A program made the translations under genes and the position numbers. This document shows positions 47,231 through 56,576 of a stretch of DNA of 64,000 nt, one piece after another. The notes under the pieces were generated by a model. It was not told the origin of the DNA. It did not search any database and saw only the letters and a program-made list of their open reading frames with translations. Location: contig CAVYDG010000008.1 of NCBI GenBank assembly GCA_963767245.1, positions 13,536 through 77,535 on the forward strand. Reading direction: 5' to 3'. Within the stretch, counting starts at the first letter, position 1. Every line of letters starts with the position of its first letter. Origin of the DNA: Roseiarcus sp963767245 (GTDB lineage Bacteria; Pseudomonadota; Alphaproteobacteria; Rhizobiales; Beijerinckiaceae).

Positions 47231-47344
47231 TCAATAGCCCTCGCCGTTATCGGCCACATAAGCGGGCGCAAGCGAAATGGTCACGCTTGCCGCCGCACCG
47301 CAAGCCATGGTGACGGCCACGAGAAGGATGAGAAGATATTGCAT
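47231..47344 (-). CDS. Very small membrane or secreted peptide
   Basis: 37 residues: MQYLLILLVAVTMACGAAAS followed by a short polar tail containing YVADNGEGY. One hydrophobic segment or a lipoprotein-like signal with a Cys. The ribosome-binding site is weak. It may be a real micropeptide or chance. Confidence 0.35.
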   Translation of the reverse strand: MQYLLILLVAVTMACGAAASVTISLAPAYVADNGEGY

Positions 47345-47356
47345 CGCTGAATCCAA

Positions 47357-47495
47357 CGCTGGCGCTCTCATGAAGGTTCCGCGGGTCGCGCGCGGCACAG
47401 GCAGCCGCCCGCTCGGGCAGGTCACATCCATGATGGCGGTCGGGTCCGGCGAGGCGGTCAGGCGGCCTTCCCTAGGGCTTGGCGGGCTATTGCCG
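47357..47495. repeat. Imperfect direct repeat, copy 2
   Basis: Second copy of the arrangement at 46646-46760, sharing CTGGCGCTCATG, GCTCGGGCAGG, GGCGGTCAGGCGG and CCCTAGGG...GGCGGGCT. It lies upstream of the small peptide gene. Confidence 0.5.
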
Positions 47496-47736
47496 CGCTT
47501 GGGCGAGCCGACGACCCTCGCGAGCCCATCCTCTATTCCCTCCCTCGGCGACGGTGTTATGCTCGGCACGGCGTGGATAGACCGGCCGGTCGACACGCAG
47601 GGATGCGCTCTCTGCTTCCACGTCATCCCCAGCGCAGCATGGAAGCGCACCATGCTCAAGCTGTACAACAAGATTCGAATTGGCTTCTTGCGTGAGCCGC
47701 CGCCGCGATACCGCGTGCGCGTCGGTGGCTAGCGCC

Positions 47737-49518
47737 ATGGGCGAGACCCGCAAACTGGCCGCGATCTTGGTGTCCGACGTCGTCGGCTATTCGCGGCTTG
47801 CGGGCGCGGATGAAGATCGAATCCTCGCTCGCCTTCGGACCCTTCGCAGCGACCTGATCGACCCCACCATCGCCGTGCATCACGGTCGCATCGTCAAGCG
47901 CACGGGCGACGGCAGCATCGTCGAGTTCCGCAGCGTCGTCGACGCCGTGAACTTGGCCATTGAAGTCCAAAGGGCGATGGTCGAGCGCAACGCTGGGGTC
48001 GCGCCTGACAATCGCATCGAATTTCGGATCGGCATCCATCTCGGCGACGTGGTCGAGGAGAGCGACGGCGATCTGATGGGCGACGGCGTCAATATCGCCG
48101 CGCGGCTGGAGGGGGTCGCCAAGCCCGGAGGGATTTGCCTCTCTGAACAAGCCTACTGGCAAGTCAAAGGACGACTCGATCTCGCGGTCAGCGATCTCGG
48201 CCCGACACAACTCAAGAACATCGCCGAGCCGATCCGGGTCTATGCGCTTGACGTCGGCGTGCCCGCTGTGGCCAAGCCCGCGCCAGCCGAAGCGCCGGAA
48301 AAAACCGCGCCGCCGCGCCTTTCGATGGTCGTCTTGCCCTTCGCCAATATCGGCGGCGACCCGGAGCAGGAGCATTTTGTCGACGGGGTCACGGAGAGCC
48401 TCACAACCGATCTTTCGCGTCTTCGCGGCTCGTTTGTGATCGGACGCAATACTGCCTTCACCTATAAAGGCAAGCCCGTCGATCTGAAGCAGATCGGCCG
48501 CGAGTTGAACGTTCGCTATGTGCTGGAGGGCAGCGTTCAGCGCGGCGGAAACCGCATGCGCGTCAACGTGCAGCTGATCGACGCCGAAACCGGCAATCAT
48601 CTCTGGGCCGAGCGATTCGATAAGCCGCTCGCCGATCTCTTGGACATGCAGGACGAAATCGTCGCGCGGCTGGCTAACGCCCTCAACGCCCGGCTTGTCG
48701 CCGCCGAGGCGCGACGTGCGGAACAGGCCCCGAACCCCGACTCGACGGACCTCTATTTTCAGGGTTTGGCTTGGTTCAATAAGGGTGTAACCCCTGATAA
48801 TGTCGCAAAGGCACGAGGCTTTTTCGACCGCGCGCTATCCGCCGACCCTGACAATGTCGACGCGCTTGTTGAATCGGCGCGCGCTGACGCGGTCGCGAGC
48901 GCAAATGCCTTTGTAACCGACGCCAAAGCGGCCTTCGCGGCGGCGGAAGCGAAATTGACCAAGGCCTTGTCGTCGGTCCCGGACCATGCGCTTGGCCACT
49001 TGCTGCTAGGACATGTCGAGATACTCACCAAGCGCGCTGCGGAGGGCATCGCCAAATGCGAACATGCGTTGGAGTTGGATCGAAATCTCGCCTTCGCCCA
49101 TTTTGATATTGGATTGGCTAAGGTTTTTATGGGCCTCGCCGAAGAAACAGAGGCTCACGTTGTCGAGGCCCTGCGCCTCAGTCCGCGCGATACGTTGGCA
49201 TACGTCTGGATGCATATCGCTGGCATGGCGAAGAACCAGCTTGGCAGTTGGGAGCAGGCGGTCGCGTGGTTTCGGCGGTCAATCGAGGCCAATCGAAATT
49301 ATCCGGCCGCGTGTTTCAATTTGGCTGCAGCGCTCGCGCAGCTTGACCGACTTGACGAGGCGCGTTCCGTAGTAAAGACCGGTCTCGCGCTCAACCCGAC
49401 CCACACCGTCTCCCGCGCCCGCGCTGCGTGGACGGCGAGGAGCGACGACCCGACATTTCTGGCCAAGGTTGAACAGATTTTCGAAGGCATGCGCAGGGCG
49501 GGGCTGCCGGAGGAGTGA
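47737..49518 (+). CDS. Class III adenylate/guanylate cyclase with TolB-like and TPR domains
   Basis: 593 residues. The cyclase domain (1-165) shows metal Asp in AAILVSDVVGYSRLAG, GRIVKRTGDGSIVEF, and FRIGIHLGDVVEESDGDLMG with GDGVNIAARLE. Then the TolB-N/FlgO-like linker LSMVVLPFANIGGDPEQEHF and VRYVLEGSVQRGGNRMRVN, and TPR-like helices from about 300 on. It makes a cyclic nucleotide in response to an unknown partner. There is no membrane helix, unlike its relative at 51712. ATG 47737 chosen over 47680. Intact. Confidence 0.9.
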   Translation: MGETRKLAAILVSDVVGYSRLAGADEDRILARLRTLRSDLIDPTIAVHHGRIVKRTGDGSIVEFRSVVDAVNLAIEVQRAMVERNAGVAPDNRIEFRIGIHLGDVVEESDGDLMGDGVNIAARLEGVAKPGGICLSEQAYWQVKGRLDLAVSDLGPTQLKNIAEPIRVYALDVGVPAVAKPAPAEAPEKTAPPRLSMVVLPFANIGGDPEQEHFVDGVTESLTTDLSRLRGSFVIGRNTAFTYKGKPVDLKQIGRELNVRYVLEGSVQRGGNRMRVNVQLIDAETGNHLWAERFDKPLADLLDMQDEIVARLANALNARLVAAEARRAEQAPNPDSTDLYFQGLAWFNKGVTPDNVAKARGFFDRALSADPDNVDALVESARADAVASANAFVTDAKAAFAAAEAKLTKALSSVPDHALGHLLLGHVEILTKRAAEGIAKCEHALELDRNLAFAHFDIGLAKVFMGLAEETEAHVVEALRLSPRDTLAYVWMHIAGMAKNQLGSWEQAVAWFRRSIEANRNYPAACFNLAAALAQLDRLDEARSVVKTGLALNPTHTVSRARAAWTARSDDPTFLAKVEQIFEGMRRAGLPEE

Positions 49519-49600
49519 AGCAAGTTTGAAGACAGCCTGCGGGAGCGGGTGCGATGCTCGTCGCTTGTCAACTGGCCGGTCTATTCGCGCTTGAGGCGTA

Positions 49601-49954
49601 TTATGCAGGGGCCAGAGCGCGCGCGGTGCCATCCACACCGGGGGCGGCTTTGCGCTTAAGCGCGTAGAACGCAGTCCGGAGCGTGTCGGCATCGATGTGG
49701 TGGAGGAGCGCGGTGAACTGTCCCTTGTTCCTTCGCCTTGCGGCTTCCCGTACGCGGTCCAGCGCCTGGGTCACGCGCGCCCGGCTCTGGGTCCGGTGCG
49801 TGCTTTGCTGGTCCGCGTTCCCCTTGGTCCCCGGCCTTGGCTCCGCCGGCTCCTCAGCCAGTCGCCCGGCTTTGTTCGTCGGCTTCGTGGCTACTCTGCC
49901 GCTCTGGGTCGTGCATCGGCGGCTACGGCTCCTCACCTTCCCGTCGCGGACCAC
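49601..49954 (-). pseudogene. ltrA: Group II intron reverse transcriptase/maturase, N-terminal fragment
   Basis: About 110 codons of the RT amino-terminus: QSTHRTQSRARVTQALDRVR, FTALLHHIDADTLRTAFYAL, KRKAAPGVDG, then an unrelated tail to a stop at 49601. The block ends exactly where RT motif 0 would continue into WxDY. It starts at GTG 49954 inside the intron. No catalytic YADD part remains. Confidence 0.85.
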
Positions 49955-50450
49955 GTGACCCCAAAGGGCCTATGGCCGATCCAGAGATCTCCCGGTTCCC
50001 GCGCAAGGAGCGTCCATACATGCCAGGGTCTTAGACCACGCCGGGTCGGGCGGGCGCTCGCGTTAGCGCTCCCGTCCATATTGCCTTCCGATGAGTAAAC
50101 GGCGTCGGCACCCGGGATGACAACGGTTTCGCGGCTCGATGGCTGGCCTATATGCTCCCCTGCCGACGCTTCGCCGACGTCCTCGCGGGCGCCCGCGCAC
50201 GGCTTGGGGCCGATGTGGGTCGCTACTCCTTCATCGCAGTGGACTTTCACCACCTACTCCTTGCCGGTCTCCCGGCGCACTCACTCGCGTTGCGGCCCGC
50301 ACACTCGCGCGGTCACCTATACGTGACCTGCTACACCGAAGGCTTCAGCCACTTCGTTACCTCCATGACTGCTCCGGTTGCTTCCGGCTGGAGCGGTCGC
50401 CGGGTGGGGCTTGCACCCACTGGAAAGCGCCGCCTTGTCACGGCGCACAC
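49625..50450 (-). mobile_element. Group II intron, 5' fragment
   Basis: On the minus strand from 50450 the sequence begins GTGTGCGCC (matches the GTGYG intron start). It continues with domain I-like structured RNA, including GTGGGTGCAAGCCCCACCC and GTGAAAGTCCACTGCGATG-type blocks seen in bacterial group II introns. It leads into the start of a maturase gene that stops abruptly at about 49625. The maturase body and domains V-VI are missing, so it cannot splice. Confidence 0.8.
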
Positions 50451-50578
50451 GTGAAGCGGACATTGCCAAGATCAAGGCGAACGCGCTTGCCCGGTCCAAT
50501 ATCGACCAGTGTGTGGCACGGGTGTGGTTGGTTCATTAGCTCCTTGTGCGCCTCACGAACGCGTGATACTGCTGCAAC

Positions 50579-51175
50579 ATGCGCGGACTCCTGGCGGTTC
50601 TTGCGTTGATGCTTGCGGCGACAACGGCCGCTGCAGGGGATTCATTGTTCGACGCGGTCGCCGCCGGCGATAAGGCGGCAGTCGAGCAAGCACTAGCCCA
50701 TGGCGCAAGCGTCGATAGCCGAGCCCGCGATCAGGCCACGCCGCTCATGGCCGCCGCACTCGCCAACCAGACCGTCATTGTGGAAGCGCTCCTGGACAAG
50801 GGGGCCAACGTCATGGCTCGGAATTCGGGCGGCTTCACCGCGCTGCACGCAGCCGCCAATGCCGGCAGCGTGCCGATCGCCAAACTCCTGCTCGATAGGG
50901 GAGCAGTGCTCGATGATTCAGAGAACAAGGCCGGCGTTACACCGCTGATGGTGGCGGGCGAGGGAGATCACCTTGAGTTGGCCGAGTTCCTGCTGGCCAA
51001 GGGCGCCGATGCGAACCACCCCGAAATTCACGGCTACTTGCCGATAACTCGAGCGATCTTTAAGGGCAACAAGGACATCGTCCGGCTCTATAAAAGCCAC
51101 GGAGTGGCGTGCCCATCGGCGAAAATTCTTGGCGGCGAAGAATGGTATCAGCAATGTAACGAAGTCAGCAAATAG
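50579..51175 (+). CDS. Secreted ankyrin-repeat protein
   Basis: 198 residues. Signal peptide LLAVLALMLAATTAAAG, then about four ankyrin repeats (SLFDAVAAGDKAAVEQALAH, ATPLMAAALANQTVIVEALL, FTALHAAANAGSVPIAKLLL, VTPLMVAGEGDHLELAEFLL). A short tail has two Cys (GVACPSAK, YQQCNEVSK). A periplasmic protein-binding scaffold with unknown partner. The YHS gene follows closely on the same strand, so co-transcription is likely. Confidence 0.92.
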   Translation: MRGLLAVLALMLAATTAAAGDSLFDAVAAGDKAAVEQALAHGASVDSRARDQATPLMAAALANQTVIVEALLDKGANVMARNSGGFTALHAAANAGSVPIAKLLLDRGAVLDDSENKAGVTPLMVAGEGDHLELAEFLLAKGADANHPEIHGYLPITRAIFKGNKDIVRLYKSHGVACPSAKILGGEEWYQQCNEVSK

Positions 51176-51189
51176 TTTGGAGGCGCAGA

Positions 51190-51700
51190 ATGCGCGCAAT
51201 ACTGCAGGGGCGATTTCACGCGAACGACAAGACTTTGGGGGCTGGCGGCTTTAGCCGCTTTCGGTCTCTCCGCTGAATCAAGGTCGGTTCTCGCCGACGA
51301 GTCCATAAACACCGGATATTTCGGCGGCGTCGCGATTATGGGATACGACCCGGTAGCCTATTTCACAGATAATGCCGCGGTTAAAGGCTCCGAGAAATAT
51401 TCATATGATTGGCTCGGTACGCCTTGGTATTTCGCCAGCAACGAACACAAGGAGATGTTTGCAGCCGACCCGATAAAATATGCACCCCAATACGGCGGAT
51501 ATTGCGCCGCCGAGGTCGTGGGCGGCTCGGTCACGGTCGACGTCGATCCGAACGCATTCAAAATAATCGACGGCAAGCTCTATCTGATCTACGACAAACC
51601 GCACGGCGACGATTTTGCCTCCCATGCCGAAAACATAGCGGCTGCGGACACGAACTGGCCAAAGGTCAAAGGGCGGCTGGAGCTGGACAAGCATTTCTGA
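51190..51700 (+). pseudogene. YHS-domain exported protein, frameshift in the signal peptide
   Basis: ATG 51190 with GGAG upstream starts MRAILQG; the frame breaks near 51209 (CAGGGGCGAT, one G too many). It then continues DFTRTTRLWGLAALAAFGLS, a typical signal peptide. The mature part is a YHS domain: AIMGYDPVAYFTDNA, YDWLGTPWYFASNEHKEMF, YAPQYGGYCAAEVVGG. YHS proteins are thought to bind metals or support oxidoreductases. The part from 51338 is intact in one frame. Confidence 0.85.
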
Positions 51701-51711
51701 CGGGCGAGCGT

Positions 51712-53884
51712 TTATTTTACTGGCGCGAAATAGAACACCTTGCTTGAATTCACGTACGCGTAGCTGGGTTCGCCCGCGACGCTGCCCTGCCTATAAACAG
51801 GGCCGCAATCGGGGCGCCCGAACATATTCTCGCTCTTCTCACACAATTCATCCCGGTCGACGCCGACTGTTTCAGTGAGGAACTGTCTCGACGACCGGTA
51901 CGCGGTTCTGCCGTCCAAGCCGATCTGCATAATCGTCGGGAACCCGGGCTCGATGTGTCCTTGCAATGTATGGCCCAGCACGAGCTGCGCAATCGCCCCG
52001 CCATCCAGCCGGTCGTGTTCGTCGGCGGAGAAGCTAAACGGCCATTCGGGGAGACCCGCCTCGCGCAGAGCGTCGACAAGAAATGTCAGGTCTTTGCCGT
52101 TACGAAAGTGCGCCCATTCGATGCGGATTGCTGCAAGGGAAGAATTGTTGGGAGGGACGCGGATGCCTTCAGCTGCCGCGGCGCGAGCGTCAGAGATGCG
52201 ACCGGCGCGTGCGTAGGCAGCAGCAAGCGCAACCAGGATGTCGGCCGCGCCCGGCGCATCCGCCCGGGCGCGTTCCAGGGTCGCTATCGCCCGATCATTC
52301 TCACCGTTGAAGAACAAGACGTACCCCGCCACTACTCGGTCAGCGGGCGAGAGGTTCGGGTCGAGCTTCAGCGCTGTGTCGATTGCAGCCGCGGCTTCGG
52401 CAAATTGGCCGGCGACTAGGTAGACGTACCCAAGCGCGACATGCGCCTCGACATCTCCCGGCCCCAGGGCCACGGCGCGCTTGGCCGATTCGATAGCCTC
52501 CTCGTAGCGCTCGTCGACGACCTGAAGAATGGCGAGCATCGCGTATGGAAGCGACAAATCCGGATTCAATTGGAGCGCCCGCCCGGCGTTCTCATAGGCT
52601 CGTTTGCGCGCCAATACGCTTTGCAGCACAGTGTCTAAGTTCCTGCGCCAGACGTTCACGGCGGCGCGAGCATCGGCCGCAAACGCCACGGCGAAGTCGG
52701 GATCGAGAGCGACCGCTCGCGCATAAAAATCCAGCGCCTCGCGCAGGGCTGACGCGCGGCCAGTCCGCGCTGCCTGTTCGCCACGCAGATAATAGTCGTA
52801 GGCCTCGAGATTGGCGGTCGGCGGGCGGGCGATCCGCTGGGTCTCCGATACTGTTGGCGTCATGCCGAGCGCTTTGACGATGTCTCGGCTCATTTCGTCC
52901 TGGACGGCGAAAACCTCCGCCGCGCGACGGTCGAACCGATCTGCCCAAAGGTGGTCGCCGGTCGTCGTGTCGATCAGCTGCGCGTTGATGCGGGTTTGTT
53001 CCCCGGCGCGCTGGACGCTGCCCTCGACCACGTAGCGAACGCCGAGATTGTGGGCCACTTCGGTCAGGACAACGGGTCGCCCCTTGTAGGCGGAAACAGA
53101 GTTGCGGGCAATGACATCGAGCCCAGAAAGTTTGGCCAGATCGGTGATCAGGGCGTCGGATATGCCGTCGGCGAAATAGTCTTGGCTCGGATCGCCGCTC
53201 AGATTCGCGAACGGCAGCACCGCGACGGAGGGCCGCCGCGGCGCGAGAGGCTTCTGCCATTCAAACGCGAAGGCGAGAAAGCCGATCAGGAGGGCCCCGA
53301 TCCCTGCCAGGACCAGGGTCCGTGTACCGGGCCAATATGATCGACCAACTTTCTTCCCGGCATCGTCGGGATTGAGCAGAACGCGATAGACCCGAACAGG
53401 ATCGGCGATGTTCTTGAGCCGCTGCTCTCCCAGACTCGCGAAGCCGACGTCGGCTTTGTTCACCGCATGATCAAAGGCCGTGCCGGATATGCAGATCCCT
53501 CCAGGCTCGGCTAGTCCCTCCAGACGGGCGGCGACATTGACCCCATCTCCATAGATGTCATTTCCATCAACGATGATGTCGCCGAGATTTACTCCAAGGC
53601 GAAACCGAATTCGCTGTGCTTCAGGGGCGCCCTGATCGTGGCCGGCCATTCGCCGCTGAAATCTTGGCGGCGCATTGGACGGCGTCGACCACGCTTGCGA
53701 ACTCAACCAGCGCGCCGTCACCCATGAGCTTGACGATACGACCATGGAACTCTTCTATAGTAGGATCGACCAGTTCCCGACGGCAGGCCTTCAGCCGCGC
53801 CAGCGTGCCTACCTCATCCCCTCCCATGAGGCGGCTGTAGCCAACCACATCGGCAGCCAAGATTGCGGTAAGCCTTCTCTCCAT
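51712..53884 (-). pseudogene. Membrane class III nucleotide cyclase with TolB-like and TPR domains, frameshifted
   Basis: About 723 residues. The N-terminal cyclase start (RLTAILAADVVGYSRLMGGD, IVKLMGDGALVEF) breaks near 53655 (ATTTCAG, one T too many). It resumes RRMAGHDQ, then RFRLGVNLGDIIVDGNDIYG and GDGVNVAARLE. A membrane helix (TLVLAGIGALLIGFLAFAF), the TolB-like block VAVLPFANLSGDPSQDYFAD and VRYVVEGSVQRAG, and TPR units to about residue 600 follow, plus a Cys-containing tail. Same architecture as 47737, on the opposite strand; they converge. Confidence 0.88.
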
Positions 53885-54127
53885 CCTCGCATCCTGTGTC
53901 GTCGCGTCGCACTGTACTCCCTTTTTTGAAATGAAAGCGCCGCCCGCCTTGTGAAACTGTCGACGCGGTGGATACGCGGAATTTTCGACGGCTCCCGATG
54001 CCAATGCGCGGCACGCGGCTGTCGGCCGCGCCCGACGCGTGGCGGCCGTCCCAGCTGATTAGGTAGGGGACCGGATGGGATCGCTTTGATCGCCAAGTCA
54101 CCGCGAACGTCCGCTCTTTGCGCTGAC

Positions 54128-54189
54128 CTGCCGCCCCGGGGCTGACGTGAGCCGGATGAGGCTAGCTCAATCCGGCTCAGCCGGGGCAG
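54128..54189. promoter_or_regulatory. Long imperfect hairpin next to the integrase gene
   Basis: Arms CTGCCGCCCCGG...GAGCCGGAT and ATCCGGCTC AGCCGGGGCAG surround GAGGCTAGCTCA (itself near-palindromic), directly after the integrase stop codon. It could be the attachment core or the transcription terminator of the integrase. Confidence 0.5.
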
Positions 54190-54190
54190 A

Positions 54191-54814
54191 TTACACCTCC
54201 GTCTGCTCCGCCAACTCCAAAGCGTCCTCCACCTCGATGCCAAGATATCGGACGGTGCTCTCGAGTTTGCTATGGCCCAATAGAAGCTGCACAGCGCGCA
54301 GGTTCTTGGTCCGCCGATAGATCAGGGACGGCTTGGTCCGGCGGATGGAATGGGTTCCGTAAGCGGCAGGATCAAGACCAATTTCCTCGACCCAGGAATC
54401 CACAATCCGCGCATATTGCCGGACGCTCAGATGGGGCGACGCGCGAACACGGCTTGGGAAGAGAAAGTTTTCAGACGCCAGACCTGACAGCCTAATCCAG
54501 TCCGTCAAAGCGGTTCGCGTCGACTCCGTGATCTCGAACTGCACGGGTCTGGAAGTCTTTTGTTGCACGACGATTGCCCGGACAGCGATCCGCTCGCCGT
54601 GACAGACGTCTCGAACCTTCAACTTGAGCAGGTCGCAGGCCCGCAACTTGCTGTCGATACCAAGGTCGAACAGCGCCAATTCGCGGGTTCGGTGATAGAC
54701 TTGAAGCCGGACGCGGATCGCCCAAATCTCTTTGAGTTTGAGCGGTGCTTTCTGACCAACAAGTTTGCCTTTGTTCCAAGGCGTTGGAACTACCCGAATT
54801 CTGAGTTCATCCAT
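54191..54814 (-). CDS. Compact tyrosine recombinase/integrase
   Basis: 207 residues, only the catalytic domain plus a short N-terminus. Catalytic residues visible: Arg in GIDSKLRACDLLKLKVRD, His-x-x-Arg in YGTHSIRRTKPSLIYRR, His in LLGHSKLESTVRYLG and the Tyr in the same block (VRYLG). The core-binding domain of XerC-like enzymes is missing, as in small mobile-element integrases. The long hairpin after the stop may be its attachment site. The frame is intact. No other element genes are next to it. Confidence 0.88.
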   Translation of the reverse strand: MDELRIRVVPTPWNKGKLVGQKAPLKLKEIWAIRVRLQVYHRTRELALFDLGIDSKLRACDLLKLKVRDVCHGERIAVRAIVVQQKTSRPVQFEITESTRTALTDWIRLSGLASENFLFPSRVRASPHLSVRQYARIVDSWVEEIGLDPAAYGTHSIRRTKPSLIYRRTKNLRAVQLLLGHSKLESTVRYLGIEVEDALELAEQTEV

Positions 54815-55074
54815 GGCAGGCTCCTGAAGATTGGAGGAGCCTCAGCCTGACACTATCATGTCAGATGCCGCCCGGTGTCGACGTGAGCGGACATTTCGGA
54901 TTGCGGCAGTGGCGTCGGGGTTGCCGGGATGGCGGGGGCACTTTTGCACCGGGAATTTCGCACCACCGGATGCATGCATCAGGTCAGGCAGGAGTGGAGG
55001 CGCTTCGCGTTGCTTTGAACGGTTGAGCGCTTCCCGCGACGCGTCCGACGTCTCATGCCTGAGACGTCCCGGAC
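54815..55074. other. Intergenic, no supported gene
   Basis: 260 bases between the integrase start and the NmrA gene end. Probably contains the integrase promoter; I see no gene or clear repeat. Confidence 0.5.
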
Positions 55075-55947
55075 TTACGCCTTGTCGGCGTTCTGTGCAG
55101 CCTCGAATACAACGCGTGCGGACGTCGTACCCGCTACGTGCTCCGTACCCTTGGCTCCGAGGTCCATCCATCCCGCGTTCACGGCCTCAAACATTTCTTC
55201 GGCAGGTCCGGTGTGGCCCTTCGGGATGCCGAATTGCTCGAACGCTTCCGCCCACCCCGTACGCGGGACTGCAAAGGCTTTCACCTCGAGATTCAGGACT
55301 TCACCCAATTGCTCCGCGACTTCATCCGCGGTGACCATCGAACCAAGCTCGACGACGCGCTGCCCTGACCACGCTGGCCCGGTCAAAAGGGTTGCGACCT
55401 CCGCGCCGATGTCGTTCGTCGCGACCATAGTCGATTTCCGGTTAGTCGGATTGTAGTAGACCGGTAGGGTTCCGCCCTGCGCGACCCGCAAGCCGTAGAG
55501 GAAGTTTTCGAAGAATCCACCTGCGCGCACAAATGCGATTGGCGATATCAGGTCGCGAAAACCTTGCTCCAGAAGCGACAAGGCCGTGATCATCCCCAGC
55601 CCGCTGGTCCTGTTGGCGCCCATCGACGAAAGCGCTACCACCCGCGGCGGCGCTGCCTTGGTGAGCGCCTCGACATAGTTCGCAATCACGCCCTTGGCTT
55701 CTTTGTAATCGGGCGAGGGCGCCCAGACAGCCGGCAACATGACAAACGCGCCTTCGACGCCTTTGAGCGCCCGCTCGATGGCTGCCGAATCATTCCAATC
55801 ACCGTCAACCAGTTCCACCCCCTGGTTGGCCCAGCTTGACGCCTTCTCGCGATTGCGGACGAGCGCGCGTACTTTCGTGCCGTGCGCCAACAGATGTTCT
55901 GCCGTTGCGCCTCCCACTTTTCCCGTGATTCCCATGACTAAAAACAT
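55075..55947 (-). CDS. NmrA-family NAD(P)-binding protein
   Basis: 290 residues. Atypical SDR: nucleotide motif MFLVMGITGKVGGATAEHLL (GxTGxxG), VRALVRNREKASSWANQG, FVMLPAVWAPSPDYKEA, SSMGANRTSGLG, FVRAGGFFENFLYG. NmrA/quinone-oxidoreductase-like proteins act as redox sensors or reductases. It forms a minus-strand pair with the DoxX gene 45 bases upstream and faces a divergent LysR regulator, its likely controller. Intact. Confidence 0.9.
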   Translation of the reverse strand: MFLVMGITGKVGGATAEHLLAHGTKVRALVRNREKASSWANQGVELVDGDWNDSAAIERALKGVEGAFVMLPAVWAPSPDYKEAKGVIANYVEALTKAAPPRVVALSSMGANRTSGLGMITALSLLEQGFRDLISPIAFVRAGGFFENFLYGLRVAQGGTLPVYYNPTNRKSTMVATNDIGAEVATLLTGPAWSGQRVVELGSMVTADEVAEQLGEVLNLEVKAFAVPRTGWAEAFEQFGIPKGHTGPAEEMFEAVNAGWMDLGAKGTEHVAGTTSARVVFEAAQNADKA

Positions 55948-55992
55948 GCGTTTTCTCCTGATCGTGAGGGACAGAGCACTGCCCCTGTTGGT

Positions 55993-56442
55993 TCAACGGA
56001 TGAGCGGCAAGATGGCGCGGATACGGGGATCGCGCAGATAGAGGCCGCCCCATGTCATCGCGCCCAGAAGCAGGGAAATAAGTTCCGGCTGCGATCCCAA
56101 CTCACCGATGCGGACATGGGCGCAGATGGCGCCTCCCAGAAAGCCCGTCACCAGGATCGCGCCGAGAACGGCGGTGGCCGGGATGGCGTAAAGGATGGCG
56201 CAAGCGAGTATGATCGGACCCACGACGCGGGTGAGGTCGATCGCGAACCCGGTTTCCTGCAACATGCTCGCGATCTGCGCCGGCGCGAAAAGCTGAATAG
56301 CGCCGTCTGCCACGAGAGCGACTACGACAAACGCGCTGATTATGCGGCCGGCCCACAGGGCGCGATGCAAGGTCATAGTTTCAGGCGCCTGATGCAGGTT
56401 CATCGCTGCGGACATTGTCATTCTTGGATCGTTGATTCCCAT
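55993..56442 (-). CDS. DoxX-like membrane protein
   Basis: 149 residues, four membrane helices (ISAFVVVALVADGAIQL, VVGPIILACAILYAIPA, AVLGAILVTGFLGGAICA, ELISLLLGAMTWGGLYL). Matches the DoxX-like family by helix pattern and the C-terminal LRDPRIRAILPL. Role in redox or small-molecule handling is only inferred. First gene of the pair read divergently from LysR. Of several ATG choices, 56442 and 56373 are both possible. Confidence 0.8.
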   Translation of the reverse strand: MGINDPRMTMSAAMNLHQAPETMTLHRALWAGRIISAFVVVALVADGAIQLFAPAQIASMLQETGFAIDLTRVVGPIILACAILYAIPATAVLGAILVTGFLGGAICAHVRIGELGSQPELISLLLGAMTWGGLYLRDPRIRAILPLIR

Positions 56443-56576
56443 AATCGGAGCTTACTGTGTCTATCAGGCATGATAAATAGCGAGGAAATGAACTCACTGT
56501 TCTCTCTCCGGGGAACAATACCGGGCACGAAAATGCAGAATTCGAACCCATCCTCATTTTCGTAACGGTAGCGGAA

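Noticed and set aside
50139..50609. Plus-strand open frame of 156 codons
   Set aside because: It runs antisense through the group II intron RNA and has no protein features.
54191..54814. This integrase as the mover of the comM cassette
   Set aside because: It lies 47 kb away with no shared repeat at its flank; nothing links it to the 51-bp sites.
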